This document shows positions 48,846-59,866 of a stretch of 64,000 bases of DNA, one piece after another. The stretch is from positions 119,224,067 to 119,288,066 of the forward strand of contig CM067360.1 of assembly GCA_034401795.1 (NCBI GenBank), in the 5' to 3' direction. Below the pieces are notes generated by a model. It did not search any database, was not told where the DNA came from, and worked only from the letters and a program-made list of their open reading frames with translations. Numbering within the stretch: position 1 is the first letter of the stretch; each line of letters begins with the position of its first letter. The translations under genes were made by a program, and so were the position numbers. The stretch is from Chaetoderma sp. LZ-2023a. Its lineage: Eukaryota; Mollusca; Caudofoveata; Chaetodermatida; Chaetodermatidae.

Positions 48846-48849
48846 CAAA

Positions 48850-49170
48850 GTATTGCTATGCCCCGCCCATCGCCAGCTCAGCTGCACCAACATTTCGCTC
48901 GTGTTGGGATGGACCGATCACTGAATTCCATGACTATCAATTTCCAGACAAAATTATAGGTACCCTGTTGAATATTTTGAATCAATTTGACTGGATGCTG
49001 TTGCGTGTTTATTACATAGTACAGCCATACAATGTGTACACCAGCGCTAAGTCCGCCACCAAGGATGGGTTCGTGACGAAGATATCTACGCCATTCATGA
49101 CGTCATATATTATGACGTCATCACACACGTCACATAGTTGAATATAAAATTATATGATGGATTTATCTTT
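48850..49170 (+). repeat. FB-1 miniature element, copy N
   Basis: GCTATGCCCCGCCCATCGCC, CGTGTTGGGATGGACCGATC, CTGTTGAATATTTTGAATCAAT, and the tail with ACAGCCATACAATGTGTACA. One half of the hairpin core is deleted. TGACGTCA at 49098-49105 and 49113-49120. Confidence 0.8.
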
Positions 49171-49918
49171 TGTGAAATCATTCACAATGGAAGTTCAAGC
49201 AGACTGTGCCAGAGTGAGTCTGCCAAATGACGCAGTTAATAACTGTAATAACTTCATTCTATATCGGTACTATATAAGATACAATGCCGGTCATGCGAAC
49301 TTAGTAAGAAACCCATGTTTGGCTTTCTAAGCAAACTTACAGTCAATGTCAGTGCGGTAGGTAATACATGCCATTATCAAATATGCCACTTGTGGTGTAC
49401 CAACTGAGTGCCACTTTCATGCAGCAGATATGTGGTCGACGAAGACGTAACCATGTCCAAAGTGGAATCCGTGTACTGCGCATATCATTCCCTCAAAGTC
49501 TAATCGCAATCGCATGCATACAGATTTGTCAATAACAAATACGAAGTCAAATTGCTTTCATTTTTATGGAGAATATGTGTGGGTTATAAGACAGTTTTAA
49601 ATCGATTCCAACACACGGAACAATGTGGGCTGGTCTTAGATATAATTGCGTGGGTATAGGTAGAGATGGATGCTGCCATTGGTGTTCTCAGACACAACCA
49701 TTGTATAGCGTATAAGGCATTCGATGATAGTTTCGACATAACAAGCTTACTGTGCTGTGCTCCAATCAGGCGAAGCCAGTCGCTGACAGCGTGTTGCCAA
49801 GAGATAAACAATTGGCGTGCTATTGATTGGCACATGGTGCAAGCCAATATATAATTTGCTAACAAGATGCGACAGATTTATAATACACTGGGTGGCTGCC
49901 GCGTCCCTGTCCAGTATC
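49171..49918. other. Unassigned intergenic DNA
   Basis: No gene or element recognised. Confidence 0.45.
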
Positions 49919-49919
49919 G

Positions 49920-50330
49920 CTTGTGTGTGCAAAAGGGGCGGGCCAGATTTACTTACACATCCTCAGGTTGGATACCGTTTACTTGATAATGCGACCACGT
50001 TAACAACGGTCTATTGAGTGGCAACGGTCAATTGCCGAGAGTAATACGTATAACGTGAACACAGTATTGAGTATATTACATCACCCAAGCATGTTTCTCC
50101 ATAGAAAATTCGATTAGCAAGTTCTGAGGTATGCTATAATTCTCTGAGTTATGGTAGAATATGAAAATGGTCGACTTGACGTACCAAATCAAATTGTTAA
50201 CCATTTCATTGAGTGGAGATCAGATGGTAAAAACAAAGTAGTTCAAGATTCCAATAAAAAAGAAGCATAACGACACATTCTTAAAATCCACTTAGTATGG
50301 GCTTGAGAAGACTGACGAATCAGGCGAACG
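49920..50330 (+). repeat. Dispersed repeat R4, copy 2
   Basis: Matches R4 copy 1 (16.45-16.86 kb) in order and orientation, with shared landmarks such as CCACGTTAACAACGGTC and GCAAGTTCTGAGGTATG. By eye the copies are substantially diverged. Confidence 0.7.
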
Positions 50331-50920
50331 GTTCAATATTACGGAATCGCCGTAATACAGGTAGCTATATACATAAGCTGTCAGTCTCCACACGCTAACG
50401 CGCGAGTGCTGACTACCGCTTATAGCCGCGCGTGCGCATCGGACGATCTCACAGATCTCACGGATCTTTGTTCCTCTTTTTGCATGACTATATACGCATG
50501 CCTTATGCTACCCAGGAGGACGAGCTTGAATCAGCCTGTTCGTACCCGACAGCACGGTCCACGCTACAGTTTGAAATGCCATTGAGACAACAGCCTCTCC
50601 ATCTTGACATTATATTCGACAGCCTCTTATCAAGAAACAGGTTCGGCTATGAATACACTTATTTCACGATTGCACAATTGGTAAACATTCCACATATAAT
50701 GTGCGCCTGGTGACATGGCAATGATGAACTCTTCTAGCTTAGGCCATAGATACTTCCCATAATCCAGCTAACTCTTTACACAATCTGTTCGCTGAAGCAG
50801 AACACGTGCGGAAGCGACAGCTTGACAATTCATTATGGGCCAACTTACAATTGATTGTTATCTCTTTGAACCGCGGGGCGATATACGAAACAGCAATGAA
50901 GAGATCCAGTGCAGACTATA
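50331..50920. other. Unassigned intergenic DNA
   Basis: A 93-codon plus-strand frame (50432-50713) has no domain. Nothing else recognised. Confidence 0.4.
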
Positions 50921-50924
50921 CCTA

Positions 50925-51085
50925 GCTAAGCTCTGCCTATATCTAACGCGGGCTGGCTTCGATTTGAGACTTTGAAAGCTGAATTCCCAGAATCTAAATT
51001 TCTAGGTAACTATACAGGTAAGCTGTTGACTATTTAGAGACTAATTTTACTAGAGACTGTTGCTGCGTATGGCCAAGTGTAACAT
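50925..51085 (+). repeat. FB-1 fragment, copy O
   Basis: CTAGCTAAGCTCTGCC, CTAACGCGGGCTGGC, AACTATACAGGTAAGCTGTT, and GACTGTTGCTGCGTATGGCC. Ends after the first half of the hairpin core. Confidence 0.65.
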
Positions 51086-53945
51086 GAATGGTGGCTGAGG
51101 AATGCGTCCTTAACATTCCATGAGACCGAGTCTAAGCATTACAGACGTAAGAGGCGTATACTATTGCTGTTTGTCGGTGTACAGTTAGTGCACTATGGTT
51201 GCATGTGTGATTTCATACTAGATGCATACTTGCTCTAATGAGATTTGATGGATGAATGGGGGGCCCCATTCATAGTAATTTGTTTTCCTATTTGTATCCG
51301 TGTGTTAGATTCACCACAGGATAATACTGCTGTGCGATCTGAAAATACTGACGGAAAGACAGCAAGTGCCATTAGAGTTGGTTCTGAAACTTGAGCACGG
51401 GTGTCAACTTTACCGAAGACGTCATCATTCAGCACTCATATTAAAGTGATAACAGTCTGAAATCAAAAGTTGTAGTTACTGTTTTTCACTCGTACTAGCC
51501 ACACTAGTGAGTCAATGTTTTTCAGCACAGTATAATATAAAACACATGTGTTCTTTTGTTGCAAACACTATCTAATGAACTGCAACACAGTTGCTGGCGA
51601 AAAGGCTGCGTGGCTCCCTTAGACGCAACTCTTTCTGGTCCAAGTCTCTCTCAGATCATGTATCTTTTGGAGTCCCAACGTGTTTGGTGTTATGGCACAT
51701 ATGGATTTTCAGCACGTGCCAGTAAACACCTAATGTATTGTTTCAACCAATACCAATGAGAGCATGTACGCAATAACCGTTATCTACCAATTGCTATTAC
51801 AATCGGCACCATCAATGAAGATCAGCTGCTATTGCTATAACTCCTACTGATATTGGAAGCACACAAACTCCATGTCGTGTTTGCAATTTGCAAGCAATGT
51901 GCATCCATTGCAGTCAGATCAAGATATGCAGTATGATAAGGTTATATTCTATGCGACCGACAAAGCGCGACACGAAACACCATGGCGGCTTAGAGCAAGA
52001 GCAAAGATGCCAAGGAAACGGTCCCTGTAGCCCAGCAGTGAAAGGAAGAGGTAGCCTAATGGCATGATGCTTCCCCTGTTAACCGACCTCAAGACTTAAA
52101 GAAGAATCCTAGGTTTCTACCTAATAGCTGTAATGATTGGACCATAAAAGAGCGATGATGAAAGCAGATGCGATCTAGATGACGACAATCTTGTCGGTCA
52201 ACGCAGCCAGACCGCAAAGCTGTCACTGGCGATAATACACATGCCGGCACGCACATGGTGAAAATGAATTTAAACACACGGTGCGTCATAAACATATGTA
52301 CTATGGCAAAAGGTATTATCAAGAAGGTGGGATGATGTCAGTTCAGCGTACAGCTAGTCTGCACAGCAACCTCTCGTTTATTGGCTATATAATTGAACAG
52401 GCCGAACACAAATGTGTCCTTGAACACAGCAATGGTAACGCGTATTAGTACCGACACTATTCGAGCAGAAAATACGCTTTTGAAACAAGTTTATTCTTTT
52501 ATGAGGGGCAAGCCAGTGCATGCATGGGTAGAGAAGGAACTATCCCATCAGCCAGGTGATATAAGTAAATAACATGATTGCGGAACGTGTAATCATCGTG
52601 TATCCCGGAATAAATTTGACGGGGAGCACCCGCACTATCTTACAGAGCCATCGTCGTATTGACCTCACATCGCATACCATCTAGAAAGCAACCTCTAAAA
52701 AAGACGCATTGTCGGAGACACACTGTCTATGGTCAATACATGTTTTTGTTAAAAAATGATGGCTTATGTCACGTGCATTGCCCTTGCAATGCATGCTCAT
52801 AGGTCCAGTAGAACTGCCGAGGGCTAGGTGTATAGCATGCGCAGGTCTGATATCACGAAGAGTGTTAAATACTCGTTGTAGTTCGATTAGCAAATGCTAC
52901 GACATACGTGTGTTTTTGTCGCATCACCAGGATGGTTTGTAAACGCTATGTATGGGACATAGCACAATAATAACATGCCACACTAACATTTGCGCGCGCA
53001 ATTTTATATTATATAGACAGGGAATGGATTATGTTAAATGGTTAAATAATACTGTCATCCCAAAATGACATTGATGGGATTTCAAGTAGAGTTCGTGTAT
53101 AATTAGATCCCAAATAGTCCCAGTAGAGTCGACAACGACACTGTTCTGAATTCTACGCGTTTCGCTATCAAGAGTGCTAAAGAACCAATATCAGCGATGT
53201 GACAAGTTCGCGCCGAGTATTGTATTGTACCAAATACAATTTAGTTAACTACGGATTCGTCAAAATGGAATTCAACATTGCCCTGCTAAGAATCATATAT
53301 TTATATCGGCAGTGCCGTGCTATGGCAACATGGGAGAATTGTTTCAGACATGTCAAACGCAAAAGTAAGATGGCAAATGGCGTTATCATTTGAAATGAGT
53401 ACCGTCTGCGGACCGTATCTCGGCAATTGAGATCATTTTAGGCGCTTGCTTTATTAATGAATCACTGTTTTAGAATATGTAAATTATACTTGATGCATTG
53501 CTGATTTGCTTTGGCGTGATACTCGTCTACTGTAAACAACAACTGCGCCCTTTTGCTTAGCATTACTAGCAACGTCGGGAATGTTGGCATGCCATATACC
53601 ATTTAACTAGCACACTCAATAGCCAGACTTAGTCAACCTGAGATAAAGAGGATCAGTTCATTTCATACTATGCATTTGTATAGTGATCTGATTTTCGCGA
53701 GTAAATAAGCTTTGCCAGAAAGAAACCGATTCTGTACAATTCAGTCACGGGAGCGTGGTTAATTGCACTTATCAACGTATAGATAGCCCCTCCATCTCGC
53801 TATGAGAATTCTATGGAAACAACATATGCACTTTATTCATGAACGATATTATTCCCTGGGTAATTTAAAGCCCAAGTTAACTTACTATATCTCGATTTTT
53901 GGAAATTGGATGTCATATTAGATTATACCCTTGAAGAGGTGTTCA
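51086..53945. other. Unassigned intergenic DNA, 2.9 kb
   Basis: The largest stretch with nothing I can name. Only short frames, no simple repeats of note. It may hold unrecognised old elements or host non-coding DNA. Confidence 0.45.
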
Positions 53946-53949
53946 TTTA

Positions 53950-54115
53950 TGTCTTTCGCCTATTTCTAGCTAAGCTCCGCCTACTATTTCTTCGTGTTGT
54001 AATCGAGTTGAAATATTGAAACATGGACTCCGAGAATCTAAATATCTAAACTGTACAGATAAACTGTTACATATTTCGAAAACAATTTTACTAAGAGCTC
54101 AGTATCACCCATATC
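53950..54115 (+). repeat. FB-1 fragment, copy P
   Basis: CTATTTCTAGCTAAGCTCCGCC, TTCGTGTTGTAATCGAG, CCGAGAATCTAAATATC, and CTGTACAGATAAACTGTTAC. Diverged and truncated on the right. Confidence 0.6.
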
Positions 54116-55495
54116 ATAAGCTGGTGAGTAGGCATTCTGAGTTCAAATTAACATATTATCGTGCAGCCTGTCGACGATGTTTGTGTACGCAAGTTTACGC
54201 TACATATGTTAGTAAGACACAGTCTACGAACTTGTTGCCAGCAATGCCAGCTGGTAAGAGAGTATAAATGCTCAACGAGCCGTCACTCGGGCTGATTGAA
54301 AAAGGTACGAATCTCATAATACTTGTATAGTATGCAGTGCTATTGAAGAATGCCAATTTTCAGGCCAAGATACGCTTATTTTCTATTTACAACTAGAATA
54401 ACTGACTACGTAATACGAGTCGGTCATTTAACTTCTAAAATTAAACAAGTTATTTTGCCATAAAATGGACGATAATTAAACAAATACAAATGATTTATTT
54501 GCCCATTTACCATTTAATGGCCAGGCCGGCAGTACAGTGTATTGAGTGGTCTTGGGCAATTGCTGAATGACGGAATAAATGCATGGATGCACGAATGATC
54601 ACGTACATAAAGGCATGAGTGGCTGAATGCTGGAATACATTGCCTAAGAGGCATTACGTGATTCGAACATCTAAAGCAATGCTACAAGGATGACGGGCGA
54701 GTTGTCATCGTCAGGCACCAATGTTTGTTCACTGAAGGTCACTTCCATTACCTCATTCACTTTGCAATTCAATACTTGTGAATGTGTTTGCGATAATGGT
54801 AATATTAGTTTTGCTTAAACACGTATTTCTAGTCTATTTATATGGGTGGCCAGACATATCACGTCATCATAACTGCGTGGTTAGTCATGGAGAAGCGATT
54901 TCCAGGCACAGGATTATATGCTCGCGCTACCTTTGCTAGCGTTCGAGACAACCTTGTCACATACAAATCGCTCACTAATAGAATTCATTTGTATTTTATT
55001 CAGATAATCTCCAATCCGCTAATATTAATCTGTCACATGTTTCCATGATGTAGATGAATTGACGGAGAGTGTATTGTATACTATGTGGGTTTGACGTTAA
55101 CCGACATGTCCGACTTTCATACCACAAGTAACTACACTGCTGCCACAATATGCGCCGCCACGATCTTCAGAGGCTGTTTTATTTTCAGAATTAGACCGCA
55201 GTTTTAGTTATCCCCTGCTTAAGCAGGAGCCCATAAGACCAGCTATGAATTGCAAGCCGCCTCTAAGTAACGGGTACTCTGGTTTCGTTAGATGTGTGTT
55301 TACATTTTTTATATTTGTGATCTTCAAAATGTGCGTATTCTTAAAACCGAGTAGTCGTATACATACGAGTTGATGTTAAAATGAGAGTATTGACCCACCG
55401 GACGCGTTTTATGGACATGTTTCCATATATTAAATTTATAGATATATCAGGTATTGGCCCTTTAATGTGATCTCAACATATACACAATAGCACCA
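54116..55495. other. Unassigned intergenic DNA
   Basis: Contains irregular GAATG/ATGCA words at 54.55-54.64 kb and a 14-bp palindrome CCTGCTTAAGCAGG near 55218. No gene recognised. Confidence 0.45.
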
Positions 55496-55496
55496 C

Positions 55497-55525
55497 GTGC
55501 GCGCGTGTGTGTGTGTATGTGTATG

Positions 55526-55577
<52 letters not shown>

Positions 55578-55632
55578 TGTGTGGGTGTGAGCGCACGCGC
55601 GCGCGTGCGTGTGTGTGTGTGCGCGCGCGCGA
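55497..55632. repeat. (GT)n/(GCGT)n microsatellite of R3 copy 2
   Basis: GCGC and GTGTGT ends flank about 50 bp of GCGT units. Frames through it are periodic and not genes. Confidence 0.95.
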
Positions 55633-55870
55633 ATTGGTGACCCGATATACTGACACATTGTAAAGCATGGATCGAATTGTGTATTGATGTCTCCAATTCA
55701 AACCAACGAGGAGCAACGCTTCGATTACCTATCTGGACCCGGTGCTCGACGTGTTAAGCGAACATGTATGTACAATCTGATTTTACGAAAACCGTGCGCC
55801 CCTACAACAGAGATAGAATGGAGTACTCCAATGCCTTACTTTTAACAGGAAGCTATTATTGCGAGACGAG
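55497..55870 (+). repeat. Dispersed repeat R3, copy 2
   Basis: Same order as R3 copy 1: microsatellite, TTGATGTCTCCAATTCAAAC, CTGATTTTACGAAAACC, GGAGTACTCCAATGCC, TTTTAACAGGAAGCTATT. Shorter than copy 1 through internal deletions. Confidence 0.6.
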
Positions 55871-56318
55871 TTGACATATTCATTAGAATTTTGTGGTTTG
55901 TTTTGTGTTCTGCTTCAGTCATATGCCAGTCATGGGCATGGAGTATTTATACCGGTCAGTTACTTAGCTAGCTCGTCGTCCCAACCCCACCCTTTCTGCT
56001 TTTTATTGCTCACAATTTTGTTTACAATTGGAGCTAATGGGCCGAATTTATAAAAAATAGCATAAGCTTTTTCTAGGCTTTTTCTTCCAGAGATATACAT
56101 AAAAAATAGATAATGCTTCATAGAACAAGCATTTGCTTATTAGGAAAAGCAAAAACTGTGTCTTATAAGTATTAGCTTAAATTGAGATCAATTGCTTGAA
56201 ACCGTATACATAAAATTGTCCATTTCCTTATGACATCAAGCATGTGCTTTCCGTTGTGCAAGCTCCTCTAGAGTAGCTTGACATTTAGCTAAGGGTTCCG
56301 TTCTGAATTAGTTGCAAC

Positions 56319-57344
56319 ATGTTTATGCATATAAGAGAACATTCTAAGGTATATAAGAGTAGGATTAATCGTGATGAGATATCTCCTTTGACCTACCGCA
56401 AGTTATTTCGATTTGACAAGAGAAATGTTGAATGGCTGGCACAAACATTTCTACCAGAAAATCCCGAGAGGCGTGGTGGATGTCTGTCACCGATGCAGCG
56501 TATGGAAACAACTCTGCATTATTTAGCAGACCCTGGTTATCAGACTACAGTAGCGGAGGTGATAGGTATAACACAACCAACGGTATCTAGACATGTTTCC
56601 AGTACTTTGGATTTCATATCATCTGAACACCCAACGTGGATACAATTTCCAGTTTCTAATGCAGATATCACCCTGGCAAAGCAACGGTGGGCGGATAAGC
56701 TTGGTTTTCCTTTTACAATCGGCGCCATCGACTGTACTCATGTACGCATTGATAAGCCACATGGACAGTTTGGAGATGACTTCATAAATCGCAAAAACTT
56801 TCCTTCGTTTAATGTTCAGGCGACATGTGATGAGAAGTATACATTCACCAGTGTTGATGTAGGCTGGCCGGGGTCAGTGCATGACTCTCGAATATTTCAA
56901 ACATCCGAACTACATGCTAAGATTTCAGGGAATGTACAAGGATTTCTTCTAGGTGATTCGGGTTACGGGTTAGCGCCATATATGATGACATCATACAGTG
57001 AGGCAAACACACAAGCTGAGAGATATTTCAACAGAATACATGCTAGAAATCGCGTGGTCATTGAACAGTCATTTGGTCAATTAAAACGACGGTTTCCTAT
57101 CCTGCGGTACGGCATTCGTCTTAAACTAGAGAACATTCCGAAATGCATCATGGCATGCTTCGTATTGCATAACGTCGCCAAATTTCTAAATGACACAAAT
57201 GATGATTTAGGTGATGAAGAGGTGGATGAGGATGATTTGAACCAACATGAGCAGGTCCATGTGGCTGCTCGCCGCATTCTATTACAAGGACAGCAAAGAC
57301 GACAAGAAATTACCACTATACTTTTCGACAGGCGCGCTGACTAA
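56319..57344 (+). CDS. Harbinger transposase (DDE_Tnp_4 type), 341 aa
   Basis: One uninterrupted frame from the ATG at 56319 to TAA at 57342. The N-terminus has a helix-turn-helix region (about residues 20-95; YQTTVAEVIGITQPTVSRHV). The catalytic triad is present: Asp138 in IGAIDCTHV, Asp213 in LLGDSGYG, and Glu249 in VVIEQSFGQLKRRFP, giving 35 residues between the last two. The length matches animal Harbinger transposases and the related host gene HARBI1. A polyadenylation signal AATAAA (57344-57349) overlaps the stop codon. The element enzyme cuts at its inverted ends and is expected to need a Myb-like partner for nuclear entry and DNA binding. All catalytic residues are intact, so this copy is young or retained. 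Confidence 0.95.
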   Translation: MFMHIREHSKVYKSRINRDEISPLTYRKLFRFDKRNVEWLAQTFLPENPERRGGCLSPMQRMETTLHYLADPGYQTTVAEVIGITQPTVSRHVSSTLDFISSEHPTWIQFPVSNADITLAKQRWADKLGFPFTIGAIDCTHVRIDKPHGQFGDDFINRKNFPSFNVQATCDEKYTFTSVDVGWPGSVHDSRIFQTSELHAKISGNVQGFLLGDSGYGLAPYMMTSYSEANTQAERYFNRIHARNRVVIEQSFGQLKRRFPILRYGIRLKLENIPKCIMACFVLHNVAKFLNDTNDDLGDEEVDEDDLNQHEQVHVAARRILLQGQQRRQEITTILFDRRAD

Positions 57345-57349
57345 ATAAA
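57344..57349 (+). promoter_or_regulatory. Polyadenylation signal of the Harbinger transposase
   Basis: AATAAA begins on the last base of the TAA stop codon (57342-57344). Confidence 0.6.
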
Positions 57350-57456
57350 TGAAGTGCATGATTCTGGTTTACAACGCATCCGGCGTGTGTAGCAAACTAA
57401 CTACTAAATTCTAATATTGTTATAAAGAAAAATTATGTAGTGAAATTTCTTTACTC

Positions 57457-57462
57457 TTTATT
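57457..57462 (-). promoter_or_regulatory. Possible polyadenylation signal of the facing gene
   Basis: TTTATT on the plus strand is AATAAA on the minus strand, about 180 bp after the minus-strand stop codon. Confidence 0.4.
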
Positions 57463-57638
57463 CTTTAACATGTTGCGCACGATGTGTAATATCACTTAAC
57501 GCAATCTGTGTCAAGAGCTGCTACTACATGGAAGTTGGCAGTACCAGTCTGGCTAAGCATGTTACGGAACAAAAACTTTGCTTGAAAGGAAATGTTATCT
57601 TGAAAGTCGCAACGAACCAAGCCCACTTTACGTTGCAT

Positions 57639-57938
57639 CTAGTGAGACATATATCGCCAGTTATCCATGTCTGTCAGGTGGACCATGTCGACAGGTGGAT
57701 CAGCCGCTTCAGTTGTCTGACTGTTTTGCTGCTCAAGGCGTCGCATCTTCGCTCTGGTGTATTTTAGCTGCTCAAGTAGCACTAGTCTCTGCAGTTCTGT
57801 CGTTGATAGGTTCTCGGTTTCTTCAGTCTCGGCAGACAAACGTTTCTTCTTCGGAGCTTGTAGATTCACTGGTGTCGATGAGCGACTTGTGGGTGGTGTC
57901 ATTGCATAACTGCCTGGCTCATTCCGTTCACTGCGACG
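57639..57938 (-). CDS. Last exon of probable Harbinger Myb/SANT-like partner gene
   Basis: On the minus strand a strong acceptor (CCTTTTATTTTCCAG, exon starts at 57938) leads into 99 open codons. The peptide has a Pro/Ser/Thr stretch with a basic KKKR, then a helical, coiled-coil-like part (STTELQRLVLLEQLKYTRAK, MRRLEQQNSQ). This is the usual C-terminal arrangement of the second Harbinger protein, a Myb/SANT-like factor that helps the transposase bind DNA and enter the nucleus. The Myb-domain exon should lie further along the minus strand, beyond 58.0 kb. I see only short frames there, so it is probably lost. The gene lies tail to tail with the transposase. The assignment rests on position and exon structure, since the DNA-binding domain is not visible. 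Confidence 0.6.
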   Translation of the reverse strand, partial: RRSERNEPGSYAMTPPTSRSSTPVNLQAPKKKRLSAETEETENLSTTELQRLVLLEQLKYTRAKMRRLEQQNSQTTEAADPPVDMVHLTDMDNWRYMSH

Positions 57939-58030
57939 CTGGAAAATAAAAGGTAATACAAGTCTTATAATAATGAAAATAGCATTAATCCAAATATCAT
58001 GGATATAATCCAATATTTAAACAAGAACAC

Positions 58031-58345
58031 TCGGCGATTGCAGACACTCACACCTCCCATTTTTGTCACCTTTATTTCGGATTTCCAAGATTTATCTTTT
58101 TAAAATTATATATTTTTAACAGCCTAGCTGATCGCAGCACACGCAATTGCATTACACTTTCCCTCAAATCTGATCATTAGTGTATACATTGATCCGGAAT
58201 TCGATTCGATCCAGATCCGGGTTTTCTTTGCCAGCTCAGGACCAAACTCTGCAATTGCATTTCCATGCCCAACTTCTTAATTGTGTTAAAATGTGATTAG
58301 TTAAAACAGATCAATAGGCCTAGTTCCTGATATATCGCTTTGCCG
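58031..58345. other. AT-rich DNA between Harbinger and the Penelope element
   Basis: No confident gene. A possible splice donor (GGGAGGTGTGAGTG on the minus strand, about 58050) could belong to an upstream Harbinger exon, but the frame in front of it is very short. Confidence 0.35.
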
Positions 58346-58348
58346 GGC

Positions 58349-58360
58349 TTCACACACACT

Positions 58361-58393
<33 letters not shown>

Positions 58394-58503
58394 GCATGGA
58401 CACACGTGTACGCACTTACGCATGCATGCTTGAAGGTATGCATGCACGGGTGCATACATACATACATACATACATACATACATACATACATACATACATA
58501 CAC
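58349..58503. repeat. (CA)n and (CATA)n microsatellites
   Basis: CA units at about 58350-58392, GCATGCATGC in the middle, and about 12 CATA units at 58452-58503. The CATA block directly precedes the Penelope element ORF1. A short ATACATACATA also lies after its ORF2 at about 62293. Confidence 0.95.
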
Positions 58504-58511
58504 ACCTGGGT

Positions 58512-59837
58512 GTGCTGAACACGCATCTAGACAGCGACACCGTGCCAAATGGCCTCGGTCGAAAGGTCAAGAGTTTGACAGACTTCTGCAAACCGGCCAT
58601 GCCAGATGCTGAGGTCCACTTCGACATTCGTAATGTCAACTTTGAATGGGCGAAAACAATGATTAAAACATGGGTTCGCCACTATAACTGTAAACTAGGA
58701 GTCCTCCGTTCTGAGCTACTCTCAGCCCAAACTCTTCCTTATTTAGACCTTGGTCGGGCTAAGTCCACTGCAATCCATTGGGCCAAAAAGAATTATCACA
58801 GAAAATTGGATCACAACGCCATCTCAGCATTTTATGATTTTATTAGACCACTTGATCCGAATTATAAGCCTGTTACTCAACCACCAAATGTCACCCCTGT
58901 TAGCAAACCAGTACAAAATGCAAATTTAGTACAATCCGCTCATCCCAAAAAGCGGCTACATTCACCTGCAGAGGCCTCACCACCACTAAAACGTCCAGAT
59001 AAACAACCGTCTCCCATTAGCTCTCTTCCTGGCACATCCAGTGACCACAGTATTTACATTCCAGTGGACCCCTCTATGATCCCTCTACCAGATTCACCTC
59101 CACCAGCGCCACCATTCTCTCCTGAGGATTTTCCTCCTCTTCCGCAGAGGGTGTCAAATGCCAAAGGTGCTAGTAAACAGCCGGGTCCAAGGACCCGAGC
59201 TGCACAAAAGGTCCCTCAACCACGATTCACACCATCTCCATGCGCCAGACCAAAGAAGCCCACACCCTTGGAACAGAATAAGTTCTGGAAATTCAGGAAT
59301 GAGGCCACCAACAAACCAAATTGGCAACTTCCGACCCTCGACAAAAAGATCTTGATCGTCGGAGATTCAAACTTGAGTCGGATTAATGTGGATCCCCATC
59401 CAGATACTCAGGTTGCCTGTTTCCCTGGAGCATCGATTAATGATCTCAGAACGATCATTAATAAATACACAGGGAAATTGCAACCTGAGAAAGTAGTCCT
59501 CACCATAGGAATAAATGATAGGAATAATCTGATCTCAGCCTCCGAGTATCGACTTAGGTTATTATTCAGTATGGTACGAAAGAAATTTCCCAAGTCTAGG
59601 ATCTACTTCACTGAACTAAATTTCTCCGCAACCTCGACACCTCAGCAAAAGCAGGCACTCGATGCAATTAATCGGACTGCCGCGTCAAGCAAGGCCAAAT
59701 CCCCTGAGTCCAGGGTTATTGTCATACCCAGTCTTGCTTCGACAGAATTCGAAGTGGGTCATGACAATATTCATTGGACTGAGAGGACAGCAAATGACAT
59801 GTATAATAACTGGCTTGTGGCCCTTAATTTAAACTAA
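58512..59837 (+). CDS. Penelope ORF1: SGNH/GDSL hydrolase-domain protein
   Basis: The open frame is 441 codons counted from a GTG at 58512; the first ATG is at 58599 (codon 30), the likelier start unless the 5' end is missing. Residues about 30-115 are helix-rich (FEWAKTMIKTWVRHYNCKLG). Residues 115-270 are a Pro/Ser-rich linker. Residues 278-438 form an SGNH hydrolase domain with all key residues in order: Ser286 (ILIVGDSNLSR), Gly306 (FPGASIND), Asn335 (TIGINDRN), Asp418 and His421 (HDNIHW). Similar esterase domains are known in ORF1 of CR1 LINEs and in some DIRS-like and giant bdelloid Athena elements. Their role there is not settled; a lipid or ester target in RNP trafficking has been suggested. 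Its stop is 29 bases before the ORF2 ATG, in a different frame, suggesting reinitiation. Confidence 0.85.
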   Translation: MLNTHLDSDTVPNGLGRKVKSLTDFCKPAMPDAEVHFDIRNVNFEWAKTMIKTWVRHYNCKLGVLRSELLSAQTLPYLDLGRAKSTAIHWAKKNYHRKLDHNAISAFYDFIRPLDPNYKPVTQPPNVTPVSKPVQNANLVQSAHPKKRLHSPAEASPPLKRPDKQPSPISSLPGTSSDHSIYIPVDPSMIPLPDSPPPAPPFSPEDFPPLPQRVSNAKGASKQPGPRTRAAQKVPQPRFTPSPCARPKKPTPLEQNKFWKFRNEATNKPNWQLPTLDKKILIVGDSNLSRINVDPHPDTQVACFPGASINDLRTIINKYTGKLQPEKVVLTIGINDRNNLISASEYRLRLLFSMVRKKFPKSRIYFTELNFSATSTPQQKQALDAINRTAASSKAKSPESRVIVIPSLASTEFEVGHDNIHWTERTANDMYNNWLVALNLN

Positions 59838-59866
59838 ACTCGGGTCAAGGTACCAACCACCCAGAA

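Larger units (their letters stand above)
56037..58030 (+). mobile_element. PIF/Harbinger DNA transposon, right end missing
   Basis: The left end reads GGGCCGAATTTATAAAAAAT followed by AGCATAAGC, the classic start of animal Harbinger elements, preceded by TAA(T) as expected for a TWA target site. Inside are an intact DDE transposase (plus strand) and, facing it, the last exon of a second gene (minus strand), the usual two-gene Harbinger layout. I find no matching GGGCC-type inverted end between 58.0 kb and the microsatellites at 58.35 kb, so the right side appears truncated. Confidence 0.85.
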
